The notes under the pieces are model-generated. The model did not search any database. It had not been told where the DNA came from and worked only from the letters and a program-made list of their open reading frames with translations. A stretch of 64,000 nt of DNA from Pseudanabaena galeata CCNP1313 (GTDB lineage Bacteria; Cyanobacteriota; Cyanobacteriia; Pseudanabaenales; Pseudanabaenaceae). Where the stretch lies: positions 124,001 to 188,000 of the forward strand of contig NZ_CP112875.1 in NCBI RefSeq assembly GCF_029910235.1, given 5' to 3'. Made by a program: the position numbers and the translations under genes. Shown here in pieces: positions 1 to 8,382 of the stretch (positions within the stretch are counted from its first letter, which is position 1; each line of letters opens with the position of its first letter).

Positions 1-1
1 T

Positions 2-1171
2 AATCAAAATGGGTTCATGAATCAATCAACTTATTCTTTAGCGATCAGCCCAGACGGAAATGTCTTAGTATCGGGAAATGGTGACAAAACAATAAAGAGG
101 CAAAAGGAGTTTTCTGGTAAATATGTTGCTATCAAGGGAAACGGGGACAAAGCAAAAAACAGTCAAGAGGAAGTACAGTTACTTTCCCAAAGTTTATGGA
201 ATTTAACTGATGGTAGACCTCTCAAAAACTTAAGCATAGAGTATGATTTAGCTGCCTCACTGGTAATTAGTCCAGACGGACATATTTTAGCATCAGGCAG
301 TTGGGATAGCACAATACGTTTATGGAGCTTGCCTAATGGCAATTATCTTAAAACTCTTAAAGGTCATGCGTACTCAGTCTATTCTTTATCAATCACTCCA
401 GACGGACACACCTTAGTATCAGGTAGCGGGGACAGCACAATACGTTTATGGAGCTTGCCTAATGGCAATTATCTCAAAACCCTCAAAGGTCATACCGATT
501 CAGTTCTTTCTCTGGCGATCACTCCAGACGGACGCACTTTAGTATCAGGTAGTGGGGACAGCAAAATACGCTTATGGAGCTTGCCTAATGGTAATCATCT
601 CAAAACTCTCAAAGGTCATATCTCTTCAGTCTATTCTTTGTCAATTACGCCAGATGGACGTATTTTAATATCATCTGGTCATGATGGAACGATACGTTTA
701 TGGAGTTTGCCTAACGGGGAGCTTTTAAAAAACATCAAAGGTCATACTGATTCAATTCCTACTCTAGCAATTAGTTCAGACGGATTTACTTTAATATCAG
801 GTAGTGCGGATGGAAAAATATGTCTATGGAGTTTACCTGATGGAAATCATCTCAAAACTATTTCAGGATACAATTTTGTTAACTCTGTAGTAACTAGTCC
901 CAATGGAAATTTTTTCGCAGCAGCTAGTTGTGATGGGATGATTCGTTTATGGGACGGCATTAATATTAATTCCCCAATTAGTAGGCTCACTAATCAATAT
1001 ATTAAATTACTTGAATCTCAAATCAAAGAATCTACCATAGAAGAAGATGTCCGCAATGCTCTCAAGTTTACCCTTGCTTTGATTCGATTAAGACAACAAT
1101 TTGACATCGATATTGAAGATGTATCGAGTAATGTTCAATTCAGTGAGTTTGATATTGAGATTGACGGATAA
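2..1171 (+). CDS. WD40-repeat protein, 5' end outside window
   Basis: The protein is built of WD40 blades of about 42 residues, recognisable by repeated IRLWSLPNG and LKTLKGH motifs, and should fold as a beta-propeller scaffold. Six or seven blades lie between residues 60 and 320. The last 40 residues (RNALKFTLALIRLRQQFDIDI, then an acidic tail) are nearly the same as in the HEAT-WD40 proteins at 1297, 11770 and 14139-17787. An ATG sits at position 17, but the frame is open back to base 2, and the related proteins carry a roughly 300-residue HEAT-like domain before the propeller. This is therefore probably the 3' part of a longer gene. Neighbouring blades are almost identical, indicating recent repeat amplification. 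The protein's partner is unknown. Confidence 0.85.
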   Translation, partial: NQNGFMNQSTYSLAISPDGNVLVSGNGDKTIKRQKEFSGKYVAIKGNGDKAKNSQEEVQLLSQSLWNLTDGRPLKNLSIEYDLAASLVISPDGHILASGSWDSTIRLWSLPNGNYLKTLKGHAYSVYSLSITPDGHTLVSGSGDSTIRLWSLPNGNYLKTLKGHTDSVLSLAITPDGRTLVSGSGDSKIRLWSLPNGNHLKTLKGHISSVYSLSITPDGRILISSGHDGTIRLWSLPNGELLKNIKGHTDSIPTLAISSDGFTLISGSADGKICLWSLPDGNHLKTISGYNFVNSVVTSPNGNFFAAASCDGMIRLWDGININSPISRLTNQYIKLLESQIKESTIEEDVRNALKFTLALIRLRQQFDIDIEDVSSNVQFSEFDIEIDG

Positions 1172-1296
1172 ACAAATCGCTAGTTATAAACATCTCCCCT
1201 AGCCCCAATCGTATATAGCCAAAATTATGGTAATTCCCGATGAGAGACTTGCTATTTTTTCGTTTATAATCCTAAAAGCTATCTAATAGATTACTT
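1172..1296. repeat. Spacer with relic of a RelE-type toxin 3' end
   Basis: Bases 1172-1215 are almost identical to 3802-3845. In the second copy this sequence is the 3' end of the RelE-like toxin gene on the minus strand. Here only about 11 codons of the toxin (reading YTIGARGDVYN on the minus strand) remain before the match stops. The relic shows that the end of one HEAT-WD40 gene and the adjoining toxin end were duplicated together. Confidence 0.8.
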
Positions 1297-3801
1297 ATGG
1301 CTTCGCTAGATTATCAAGTTTTATCGCGCCGTATTTACAGTGATTTTCCTGTGATTGGTTGGTTGTTGAGGCGTTGGGCGGCTTGGCAGTTGGGTAAGGA
1401 TGATGGGTCGGGTGAGGCGGTGGCGATTTTGGCGGAGGTGGTGACGCGGAGTCGGGATCGGGCGGTGAGGGAGATGGCGATCGCGGTGTTGAATCGTTTG
1501 AAGACGCAGGATGCTATTAATGGGTTTTGTCGGGTGTGGGTGGAGACTAGGCATAAGGATTTGACGGAGATCTTGAGGAGTCGGCGCTATGTGGCTACGG
1601 AACTGAGGTTGCGGGTGTTGTCGGCGTTGAAGGTGGGGGCGTTGGATGTGGTGAAGCGTGGTGGGGTTGAGGTTTTAGATTTTTTGTTGGCAGCGCTTAA
1701 TGATCGCGATACGCAGGTGGCGAATGTGGCGGCTAGTTGTGTTTCTGCGCTTGAGAATAGGGTGGTTATTGATGAGTTGTGTAGGCGATGGGTTGAGAAT
1801 CCCAATCCTGAATTAGAGTCAATTATTCGGAAGGGAAATTATGCACCTGATGAGGTAAGTAGTAGAGCTTTATTTTATTTTTTACTGGGTGAGTGGCAAA
1901 AATACGAGGATCTGGACTTTGATTACAGTCTTTTAGCTAAAGCTTATCAATCAGCAAATAAAGGTGTGCAAGCAAGGTGTAGTGAAAAAGCCAAAATAGG
2001 AGGAAGAATTGAATGGGTAAAAATCCTGACTAATAGTAAAAGAGGATTTGATGTAGAGAAAATGACAGATAAAGATTGGGAAGCTTTTGTTGATATTTTG
2101 GAAGTCCATCCAGAAAAAAAGGAGCTATGGAATTTTTTATACAATGCTCCTGTTATTTGGAGCAAGAGACTTTTAGATAAATTATCAAAGGGATCGTTTA
2201 AGGGTTTTAATCAAGATCAAAAGTCTGCTTTAAAAAGTCTATTTGATTTAGTTAAAAATATTACAGATGAAGAGTTTATATCAGCATTTCTATATCTATT
2301 TATTCGAGAACCTGAGTATCAAATTTTAACTAATCAAGTTTTAACTAATCCTACTGAATGGGATTTAGGAAGGACATATTATAGATCCCCAACAATTAGT
2401 CCTAACGGCAAAATGTTGGCTTTGAGAGTTGGAGAAGAGTCAGTAATTGAATTGCGAAGTCTACCAGATGGTAAGCATATTAAAACTATTTCTAGTAGTA
2501 CTTCTAGCTTTGTATTTAGCCATGATAGTTGTATTTTAATTTCGGTTCCTTATGGTGAATCCAATATTTACTTATGGAGTTTGCCAGATGGAAATTGTAT
2601 TAAAAGTCTTACTCGTGTTAACTCACCAATTATAATTAGCAATGATGGCAAAATGTTGTTGTCAGGTGGTTCAGGCGGAACTGTTATGTTGTGGAGTTTG
2701 CCGAGTGGAACACTGATAGAAACTATACCCATGAGTTATCATGAATACACAGGTAAGATTGTAATAGAAGGAAATAATGCTGGTCGCGTGAGTGTTATAT
2801 CTTTAGCTCTTAGTTCTGATGATCAATTATTAATAGTTGGAACCAACACAAATGGAAGTAGTATTATCATATTGTATGACTTATTAAACAGGAACTATTT
2901 GAGAAAAATAGACATTAATCACGAATATGCAAAATATTTGGGTGAAGTATACCGAAAAACAAAATCTGTGAAAAATTTAAGAAAAACCCTGCCAAGAGGG
3001 GGTATGCTGGAAGTACGCTATCAGACACGGGATGAATCTTATCCTCAGTATTTAAACGAGCTTGTAAATGAACCTGAATATGATGCAGGAATGAGATTTG
3101 AGGTTAGTTATGCCCCATTTGGGGTAGACAATTTACTAACTAATCAGAATAATAATCTATTAGTCTCTTATGGCATAAGTGGGCATATGAATGGTATTGC
3201 TTTATGGAGTCTACCTAATATCAAATATACACGAACACTTATAGAGCAAAGTTTTTTCAAAAAAATTGGGTCTGAAAAGCTTGCATTAAAATCTAATCGT
3301 TGGACTTTAGGAACAGAAATACTTCTCACTTCAATTGAAGGATGTACAATCAGTCCCAACGGTCAATTATTAGTCTCAAACATTATTACTCACTTAATAA
3401 ATAGCAATAGAAAGGAGCACACAATGTCTTTTTGGAGCTTGCCCGATGGAAAACTTTTAAAAACTATAATAGGTGATAATGAAGAACTTTTAGGAGAGAG
3501 TGTAATTAGCCCCAACGGACAAACATTAACCTCTATTAAAACAAGATTGTCAAATAATAACTTAGAACATGCAATCTGCTTATGGAATTTATCTGATGTC
3601 AAGACCCCACTCAGCAAATTCACTACTCAAGATATTTCTAAGATTGAGGAAATCAGAGATTCCACAATGAAACCAAGTGTCCGTAACGCTTTGGAATTTA
3701 CTCTTTCTCTTATCCGTTTAAAACAGCAATTTGACATCGATATCGAAGATGTATCCAGTGATGTCCAATTCAGCGAGTTTGATATAGAGATTGATGGATA
3801 A
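1297..3801 (+). CDS. HEAT-like/WD40-repeat protein
   Basis: The first 330 residues are alpha-helical repeats of HEAT type with a conserved block around SALKVGALD and ALFYFLLGEWQKYE that is shared with the proteins at 11770 and 14139. The rest is a degenerate WD40 propeller with LWSLPDG signatures and an irregular insert around residues 480-620. It ends in the same acidic tail as the neighbouring paralogs. The first 400 bases are strikingly rich in G and T on the coding strand, unlike the AT-rich propeller part, which suggests the two halves have different histories. It is probably a protein-interaction scaffold. Function is unknown; the family assignment is secure, the role is not. Confidence 0.85.
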   Translation: MASLDYQVLSRRIYSDFPVIGWLLRRWAAWQLGKDDGSGEAVAILAEVVTRSRDRAVREMAIAVLNRLKTQDAINGFCRVWVETRHKDLTEILRSRRYVATELRLRVLSALKVGALDVVKRGGVEVLDFLLAALNDRDTQVANVAASCVSALENRVVIDELCRRWVENPNPELESIIRKGNYAPDEVSSRALFYFLLGEWQKYEDLDFDYSLLAKAYQSANKGVQARCSEKAKIGGRIEWVKILTNSKRGFDVEKMTDKDWEAFVDILEVHPEKKELWNFLYNAPVIWSKRLLDKLSKGSFKGFNQDQKSALKSLFDLVKNITDEEFISAFLYLFIREPEYQILTNQVLTNPTEWDLGRTYYRSPTISPNGKMLALRVGEESVIELRSLPDGKHIKTISSSTSSFVFSHDSCILISVPYGESNIYLWSLPDGNCIKSLTRVNSPIIISNDGKMLLSGGSGGTVMLWSLPSGTLIETIPMSYHEYTGKIVIEGNNAGRVSVISLALSSDDQLLIVGTNTNGSSIIILYDLLNRNYLRKIDINHEYAKYLGEVYRKTKSVKNLRKTLPRGGMLEVRYQTRDESYPQYLNELVNEPEYDAGMRFEVSYAPFGVDNLLTNQNNNLLVSYGISGHMNGIALWSLPNIKYTRTLIEQSFFKKIGSEKLALKSNRWTLGTEILLTSIEGCTISPNGQLLVSNIITHLINSNRKEHTMSFWSLPDGKLLKTIIGDNEELLGESVISPNGQTLTSIKTRLSNNNLEHAICLWNLSDVKTPLSKFTTQDISKIEEIRDSTMKPSVRNALEFTLSLIRLKQQFDIDIEDVSSDVQFSEFDIEIDG

Positions 3802-3809
3802 ACAAATCG

Positions 3810-4088
3810 CTAATTATAAACATCTCCCCTAGCCCCAATCGTATAAATTTCAACCTCACCCGAATCAATCCGCACAGTAAATACAACCCTATTTTTACCA
3901 ACCCGAAGTCGATAAAACCCTTCCCATTCTCCCTTCATTTTCTTGATGTCGAGATCATTAAAGGGAATAATTCCTTGCTCCTCAACAGTAACCACAAGCT
4001 GCCTGATTAAGCCCTGAATCTTAGCAACTTCTTCGCTATTAGCCCTTTGCAAAAACTTAATCGCTTGCTTGCGAAATTTGACCGCCAT
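3810..4088 (-). CDS. RelE/ParE-type toxin
   Basis: This 92-residue basic protein matches the RelE/ParE fold: helices at the N-terminus with KFLQRANSEEVAKI, then strands FYRLRVGKNRVVFTV and a C-terminal EVEIYTIGARGDVY. RelE-type toxins cleave mRNA at the ribosome; ParE-type ones act on gyrase. The sequence does not decide between them, but the R-L-R-V-G-K-x-R-V core favours RelE. It overlaps the preceding antitoxin gene by about 30 bases, so the two are probably translated together. It lies tail to tail with the HEAT-WD40 gene that ends at 3801. Confidence 0.85.
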   Translation of the reverse strand: MAVKFRKQAIKFLQRANSEEVAKIQGLIRQLVVTVEEQGIIPFNDLDIKKMKGEWEGFYRLRVGKNRVVFTVRIDSGEVEIYTIGARGDVYN

Positions 4089-4281
4089 ATTTCACCCAAT
4101 CTGTCATATCAATCAACTCATCATCTTCATAATCGGATGGAGAACCAAAATCAGCATCGATTTCGGCTTGCTCATCATCACTCACATAGGGCATCAAGAT
4201 CTGGCAAAGCAACAGACGCTCCTCCCGCAAAACCTCTCTAACACTTTCCTTGATTAAAACTTTAAGTTCACTCGCTATCAT
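4057..4281 (-). CDS. Antitoxin partner of the RelE-type toxin
   Basis: A 74-residue acidic protein (many Asp and Glu after residue 35) lies directly upstream of and overlapping the RelE-like toxin. The N-terminal helix (IASELKVLIKESVREVLREE) may dimerise, and the acidic C-terminus would bind the toxin. The role is inferred from position, size and charge; I do not recognise the family. Its upstream region (4279-4345) is nearly the same as the region upstream of the gene that starts at 4899. Confidence 0.75.
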   Translation of the reverse strand: MIASELKVLIKESVREVLREERLLLCQILMPYVSDDEQAEIDADFGSPSDYEDDELIDMTDWVKYGGQISQASD

Positions 4282-4392
4282 AGTTAATATCCTATGTTTA
4301 CTAGTTTGATAATACCATTTTGCTTTTCAAGCTTTTTCTAAAATTGTCTGCCCAAAACAACAAAAGCGATCGCCTACTTAATCTCGAATAGC
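4279..4392. repeat. Mosaic repeat copy A (vapB and grpE-like relics)
   Basis: Bases 4279-4345 match 4889-4955, and the part around 4328-4345 reads on the minus strand as TILEKA-stop, a relic of the vapB start now found intact at 5754. Bases 4348-4378 match the beginning of the GrpE-like gene region around 5817-5930 with a deletion inside. The segment is therefore a recombination scar left when cassettes were inserted between vapB and its upstream region. Confidence 0.65.
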
Positions 4393-4394
4393 AA

Positions 4395-4631
4395 TCAATC
4401 TAACTGATAAGCAGTAACAATTCTATTGTTCTCAGGATTATAAACTGCCATCACACTGTTATGTTGCTTATGAGAGAAAAGATACTTCAAGCAATTATGT
4501 TTTCCTGAAGGCATACTTGCACTCAACGTATAACCAGCACTCACAAGAAGATCGAAAAACTCTTGTTTTGGTAGAGACTTAACCGTGAAAGGCGGTAAGC
4601 CAATAATGGCAGGATGTTCATTTAGCGGCAC
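4395..4631 (-). CDS. Small hypothetical protein
   Basis: A 78-residue protein, not recognised. Its C-terminal half (SVMAVYNPENNRIVTAYQLD) has the strand pattern seen in small RNase-type toxins that end in an IVTAY-like motif, and it contains a GKHNCLKY segment that may hold a catalytic His. It overlaps the upstream gene (4618-4899) by 14 bases, as toxin-antitoxin pairs often do, and sits in a row of such pairs. A toxin role is plausible but not shown. Confidence 0.6.
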   Translation of the reverse strand: MPLNEHPAIIGLPPFTVKSLPKQEFFDLLVSAGYTLSASMPSGKHNCLKYLFSHKQHNSVMAVYNPENNRIVTAYQLD

Positions 4632-4899
4632 GAGTCTGAAATCCTTCCGCTACATTATCTACATTCTTTTTAATCCGCCTAAACTGCTCAAAAGGCGTAT
4701 GCCAAGAGAACCCACTAGGAAGTACAAAACCAAACCCGATAAACGTAGGAACTACAAAAGGATAGTAAAAAGGCTCATCATCCACCTCAGTACCACCAAA
4801 CTGAATCACAAAATTACCGCACCAAAAATACAACCCAGTCATCTGAATATCTAGGCTATAAGTAAGCGATCGCAGTTCATTTGATATATTCATAACCAA
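4618..4899 (-). CDS. Small hypothetical protein, possible partner of the downstream gene
   Basis: A 93-residue protein, rich in aromatic residues and glycine in the middle (FYYPFVVPTFIGFGFVLPSG) with a basic C-terminus. No family is recognised. It is the first gene of a two-gene unit with the 78-residue protein, overlapping it by 14 bases. Its upstream DNA (4889-4970) resembles the promoter regions of both neighbouring cassettes. Context suggests the first gene of an addiction pair. Confidence 0.55.
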   Translation of the reverse strand: MVMNISNELRSLTYSLDIQMTGLYFWCGNFVIQFGGTEVDDEPFYYPFVVPTFIGFGFVLPSGFSWHTPFEQFRRIKKNVDNVAEGFQTRAAK

Positions 4900-4985
4900 T
4901 ATCCTGAGTTTACTAATCTGATAATACCATTTTGCTTTTCACGCTTTCTCTAAAATCATCATAAACCTAACACTGCTAAGAAAAT
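4889..4985. repeat. Mosaic repeat copy B (vapB start relic)
   Basis: The left part matches 4279-4345 and the right part (GCTTTCTCTAAAATCATCAT and onwards) matches the start of the vapB gene around 5735-5790. On the minus strand it reads MMILEKA-stop, a broken copy of the vapB start MTILEKALS. It marks where a cassette was inserted just after codon 7 of a vapB copy. Confidence 0.7.
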
Positions 4986-5086
4986 ATGCCCTAGCCTTTA
5001 TAAAATTGTGCAACCATAAAGCATTTTACTAAGCAAAGACTCAATCTTGGAAGTGGGCGATCTCCGTCCTTTTCATTTGGAAAGGA

Positions 5087-5500
5087 TTAAGGAAAAATTA
5101 CAGCAATCTCCTCATTGCGATGCCTCCGATAAATTTTAAAATCACTATCCAGAGTCATCACTGCACTATTCGGTATTTGCTCAGACATTCTCACCAAACA
5201 AGCATCAGCAAACGACATCGGCACAGACTCATAACGACTCATCAACACCCGTACATTACTCGACTCCTCTTGGAGATTGAAAGAGATCGCGATCGCTCCC
5301 ACCTCGATCATCTCAAAAACAGCCTCAATCAAATATCTCCTTTTTAGCAAAAAGCAAGTTTCCGAAATTACCGCATCACAAGTAAATGCAGGTGGCTTAA
5401 CCTGCGACCATTGCCTCACAGCCCAATCATGACTACGATCGCTTTTACTGAGCAAAGCAACCAACACACCCGTATCCAAAATTATGCGCTGCCCAATCAT
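5087..5500 (-). CDS. PIN-domain ribonuclease toxin, VapC-type
   Basis: The 137-residue protein has PIN landmarks: ILDTGVLVALL with the first catalytic Asp near residue 9, an acidic SETCF in the middle (Glu about 48), SFADACLV with the third acidic residue near 99, and MTLDSDF near 117. PIN toxins cut RNA with bound magnesium or manganese. Its start overlaps the end of the antitoxin gene at 5497, so the pair is one operon on the minus strand. Confidence 0.88.
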   Translation of the reverse strand: MIGQRIILDTGVLVALLSKSDRSHDWAVRQWSQVKPPAFTCDAVISETCFLLKRRYLIEAVFEMIEVGAIAISFNLQEESSNVRVLMSRYESVPMSFADACLVRMSEQIPNSAVMTLDSDFKIYRRHRNEEIAVIFP

Positions 5501-5754
5501 GCTCCATAACCCTCCATGTACTTCGGATTTACAGAAAGGTCATCGGGCAGATCATCAACAATACCAATCCATTTCTTAGTTAAGTCATAGCAAGACACAA
5601 TAGATTCATCATTTACTGGCGTATCTTGATTAGATTTTAAAACTTGGCGATCGCCTCCTTCAAAAGCAAGAAACTCAATAAATCGCAAAGCCTGTACCTG
5701 CTGATCCGTAGACAACTGCTGCATAGTGCTTAATGCTTTCTCTAAAATCGTCAT
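5497..5754 (-). CDS. VapB-type antitoxin
   Basis: The start is placed at the ATG at 5754 (MTILEKALS) because an AGGAGG ribosome-binding site lies about 9 bases upstream of it. A longer frame reaching 5805 lacks such a site. The resulting 85-residue protein resembles the DUF2281-type antitoxins that pair with PIN or MazF toxins, with the pattern QLSTDQQVQALRFIEFLAFE near the N-terminus. Relics of its first codons occur at about 4330 and 4945, left by later cassette insertions. Confidence 0.8.
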   Translation of the reverse strand: MTILEKALSTMQQLSTDQQVQALRFIEFLAFEGGDRQVLKSNQDTPVNDESIVSCYDLTKKWIGIVDDLPDDLSVNPKYMEGYGA

Positions 5755-5834
5755 AAACCTAACCCTCCTGCGAAAATATACCCTAGCCTTAGTAAAACTG
5801 TACAATTATAGAACAATTGCCCAAAACAACAAGT

Positions 5835-6377
5835 ATGCTCAAACGGCTCAAACAACTATGGCAAATCCTGTTTCCCTCAAAACAACTGATCGCTAATGAT
5901 CATAGCGATCGCCTACTTAACCTCGAAAGTGAAATCCAAAGCTTGCGACTGACAATCAATGAACGCGAACAGACGATCGCCCAACTGCGAAGTGAGTTAG
6001 AACGTCAACGCCAAAATGAAAGTAATAATCAGGCGATCGCCTTTCAAACCCAGCAAGAACAAGTCTTTAGTGAACTTGCCGCACCGATCTCGCAACTGCT
6101 CACCCAAATCTATTTACTCGAAATTGAGAACAAACCCGTACAGGCAAAAGATGCGATCGCCATTGTCAAAAGAATGCTGCGCGTATTTACAGAACAAGGG
6201 CTAACACAGGTAGGCAACATTGGTGAAGTTGTGAACTTTGACCCAAATCTGCATCAACCCTTGAGCAGTGCCGTAGAGATTAATAACGGGCAGTCCGTCA
6301 AGATTAGAGTGGCGGGGCTGACCTATCAGGGCAGAGTGCTTCGGGCGGCAGGGGTGGAACTATGTCAGGACGTTTAG
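5835..6377 (+). CDS. GrpE-like nucleotide exchange factor
   Basis: The protein has a coiled-coil N-terminal half (ESEIQSLRLTINEREQTIAQ) and a C-terminal part resembling the GrpE beta-domain, ending in VKIRVAGLTYQGRVLRAAGVEL. GrpE releases ADP from Hsp70, and the next gene, overlapping by 16 bases, encodes an Hsp70. I chose the ATG at 5835; a TTG at 5817 would add six residues, and neither has a good ribosome-binding site. It is a diverged paralog rather than the housekeeping GrpE, judging by its shortness and context. Confidence 0.75.
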   Translation: MLKRLKQLWQILFPSKQLIANDHSDRLLNLESEIQSLRLTINEREQTIAQLRSELERQRQNESNNQAIAFQTQQEQVFSELAAPISQLLTQIYLLEIENKPVQAKDAIAIVKRMLRVFTEQGLTQVGNIGEVVNFDPNLHQPLSSAVEINNGQSVKIRVAGLTYQGRVLRAAGVELCQDV

Positions 6378-7948
6378 CGATCGACTTCGGCACATCAAAT
6401 ACCGTGCTGGCAGTTTGGAGTGAAGATCAACAAACAGGAATTACCCATCACATTCCTGATTATGGACAACTTTATACACAAGGGAATGAAAAGGTTTCTC
6501 TAATTCCCTCATTGATCCATTATGCCGCTGATCAGAGACGTTGGTTAGGGAATCAAGTGCAGCAGCGTAATCTTGAAAAAAGCGATCGCACCTTTCGTTG
6601 GATTAAACGCTATATCGCCAACCGTAGCCCCGTTAAACGTCGCATCGATCAGCGTCAAATTGCTTATGATCAAGCAGGAAGTGATTTTCTATCCACATTG
6701 CTGCTATTTGCAATGACGGAACTAAATCTTAGTGATGAAGAGATTGCTTTTACGGTTCCCGTGGAATCCTTTGAACATTACGAAAGTTGGCTCAGTGAAG
6801 TTGCCCAGAATGCAGGGATTAGAAGATTTCGGCTAATTGACGAACCTTCCGCCGCCGCCTTGGGCTATGGCGCACATATTCAACCCAATGACGTTTATCT
6901 GATTTTTGACTTTGGCGGTGGGACGCTTGATGTGGCGGTGGTATTGATTGAACCCAATGAAGCCCAAGCAGGTCGCCGTTGTCGCGTTCTCGGTAAGGCA
7001 GGAGCCGATCTTGGTGGCACAAATCTCGATCAATTGCTGTTTTTAGAAGTTCTAAAACAGTCAGGCTATCAAGATACCGATGAAGCGATTCGCCGACTTA
7101 GTGGTGCATTGTTAGTGGAATGCGAACAGGCAAAAATCCGACTATCTAGCCGCGATCGCGCTGAGATTACAGTTCTCGATCCTGATACAGGGGCGGTGAT
7201 TAGTGCCGAGATTAGCCGTAGTCGTTTTGAAGAATTAATGGATGAGCAGGATGTGTTTACACAACTTAACCAAACAATTCAGCGATCGCTAAATCAAGCG
7301 CGGGAACGGGGCTATCAGGAAGAGAATATCAAGTCAGTATTGCTGGTGGGTGGTAGCAGTCAGATTCCTTCAATTCAACGCACGATTCGGCAAGTATTTG
7401 GGAAAGAGCGCGTACTAATGGATCGTCCCCTTGATGCGGTGGCAAGGGGAGCCGCCGCTTTTGTGTCGGGGGTTGATTTTTATGACCATATCCAACATGA
7501 CTATGCGATCCGTTATCTCAATCGTCAACACCAAAAGTATGACTATCGAGTTTTGGTTCCCCGTGGTACTCCTTACCCTACTGAAAGCGCGATCGCTAAT
7601 CTGACGATTAAGGCAAGCCATGATGGACAAGAACGGCTGGGAATGGCTCTATTTGAAGTTGCTGAAGCCCATAGACGCGGTAGCAATGCGGTGGAACTAG
7701 TCTTCGATCCTGCTGGTGGGGCGCGAATTGTCGATCTTAGCCCTGAAGAGTCAGAGCGCCGCACTTATTTCTGGATGAATGAAGATAGCCCTACTTTTTT
7801 GAAAACTAGCAAATCACCCAAAGCAGGCGATCGCTGTTTTCGGGTAGAGTTTTCTATTGATGGCAATAAGCGTTTACTGATGACCTGTCGTGATTTACAA
7901 ACACAGCAAGTTACCCACAAAGATTATCCTGTGATCAAGCTTACTTAA
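6362..7948 (+). CDS. Hsp70-family chaperone (short form)
   Basis: Actin-like ATPase motifs are clear: IDFGTSNTVLAVW near residue 7 (phosphate 1), YLIFDFGGGTLDVAVV near 180 (phosphate 2) and VLLVGGSSQIPSIQ near 325 (adenosine). The ATPase domain is followed by about 150 residues, so the protein (528 residues) lacks the full substrate-binding and lid region of DnaK (about 640). It overlaps the GrpE-like gene and is followed 5 bases later by the DUF1257 gene. This suggests a dedicated chaperone acting with the operon partners rather than the general DnaK. Confidence 0.9.
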   Translation: MSGRLAIDFGTSNTVLAVWSEDQQTGITHHIPDYGQLYTQGNEKVSLIPSLIHYAADQRRWLGNQVQQRNLEKSDRTFRWIKRYIANRSPVKRRIDQRQIAYDQAGSDFLSTLLLFAMTELNLSDEEIAFTVPVESFEHYESWLSEVAQNAGIRRFRLIDEPSAAALGYGAHIQPNDVYLIFDFGGGTLDVAVVLIEPNEAQAGRRCRVLGKAGADLGGTNLDQLLFLEVLKQSGYQDTDEAIRRLSGALLVECEQAKIRLSSRDRAEITVLDPDTGAVISAEISRSRFEELMDEQDVFTQLNQTIQRSLNQARERGYQEENIKSVLLVGGSSQIPSIQRTIRQVFGKERVLMDRPLDAVARGAAAFVSGVDFYDHIQHDYAIRYLNRQHQKYDYRVLVPRGTPYPTESAIANLTIKASHDGQERLGMALFEVAEAHRRGSNAVELVFDPAGGARIVDLSPEESERRTYFWMNEDSPTFLKTSKSPKAGDRCFRVEFSIDGNKRLLMTCRDLQTQQVTHKDYPVIKLT

Positions 7949-7953
7949 AACCT

Positions 7954-8337
7954 ATGTCCCATTTCACTACCATTCGTACTCAGATTGTCGAGAAAGAATA
8001 TCTCAAACAAGCCTTACAGGATCTTGGCTATGCCTATCAAGAGGGCGCGGTTAAGGTCAATGGCTATCAAGGTAAGCAAACCACTGCGGAACTAAAAATT
8101 GCGACTTCTAACGCTGGCTATGACATTGGTTTTAATAAAACGGGGAATAGCTATGAATTAATTGCTGATTGGTGGGGCATACGCGATCTCAATCAACAAA
8201 CCTTTGTGCAGCAATTGACCCAGCGCTATGCCTATCACGCGGCCTGTGCCAAGCTTGAGGAGCAGGGTTTTTCTTTGGTCAGCGAAAATGTCGAAGAGGG
8301 ACAAAAAATTCATTTAGTACTGCGGCGCATGGTGTGA
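7954..8337 (+). CDS. DUF1257 / Ycf35 family protein
   Basis: The 127-residue protein has the Ycf35 pattern: MSHFTTIRTQIVEKEYLKQA at the start, VNGYQGKQTTAEL in the middle, and QRYAYHAACAKLEEQGF near the C-terminus. Ycf35 is conserved in cyanobacteria and red-algal plastids, and its function is not established. In other cyanobacteria DUF1257 genes are found with DUF2997 and Ycf46-type AAA+ genes, which also occur downstream here. Two extra genes separate it from DUF2997 in this operon. Confidence 0.85.
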   Translation: MSHFTTIRTQIVEKEYLKQALQDLGYAYQEGAVKVNGYQGKQTTAELKIATSNAGYDIGFNKTGNSYELIADWWGIRDLNQQTFVQQLTQRYAYHAACAKLEEQGFSLVSENVEEGQKIHLVLRRMV

Positions 8338-8382
8338 GCAGCTATAAAAACCCGTAAAAATCTATAAATTCAGAAAAAATAT

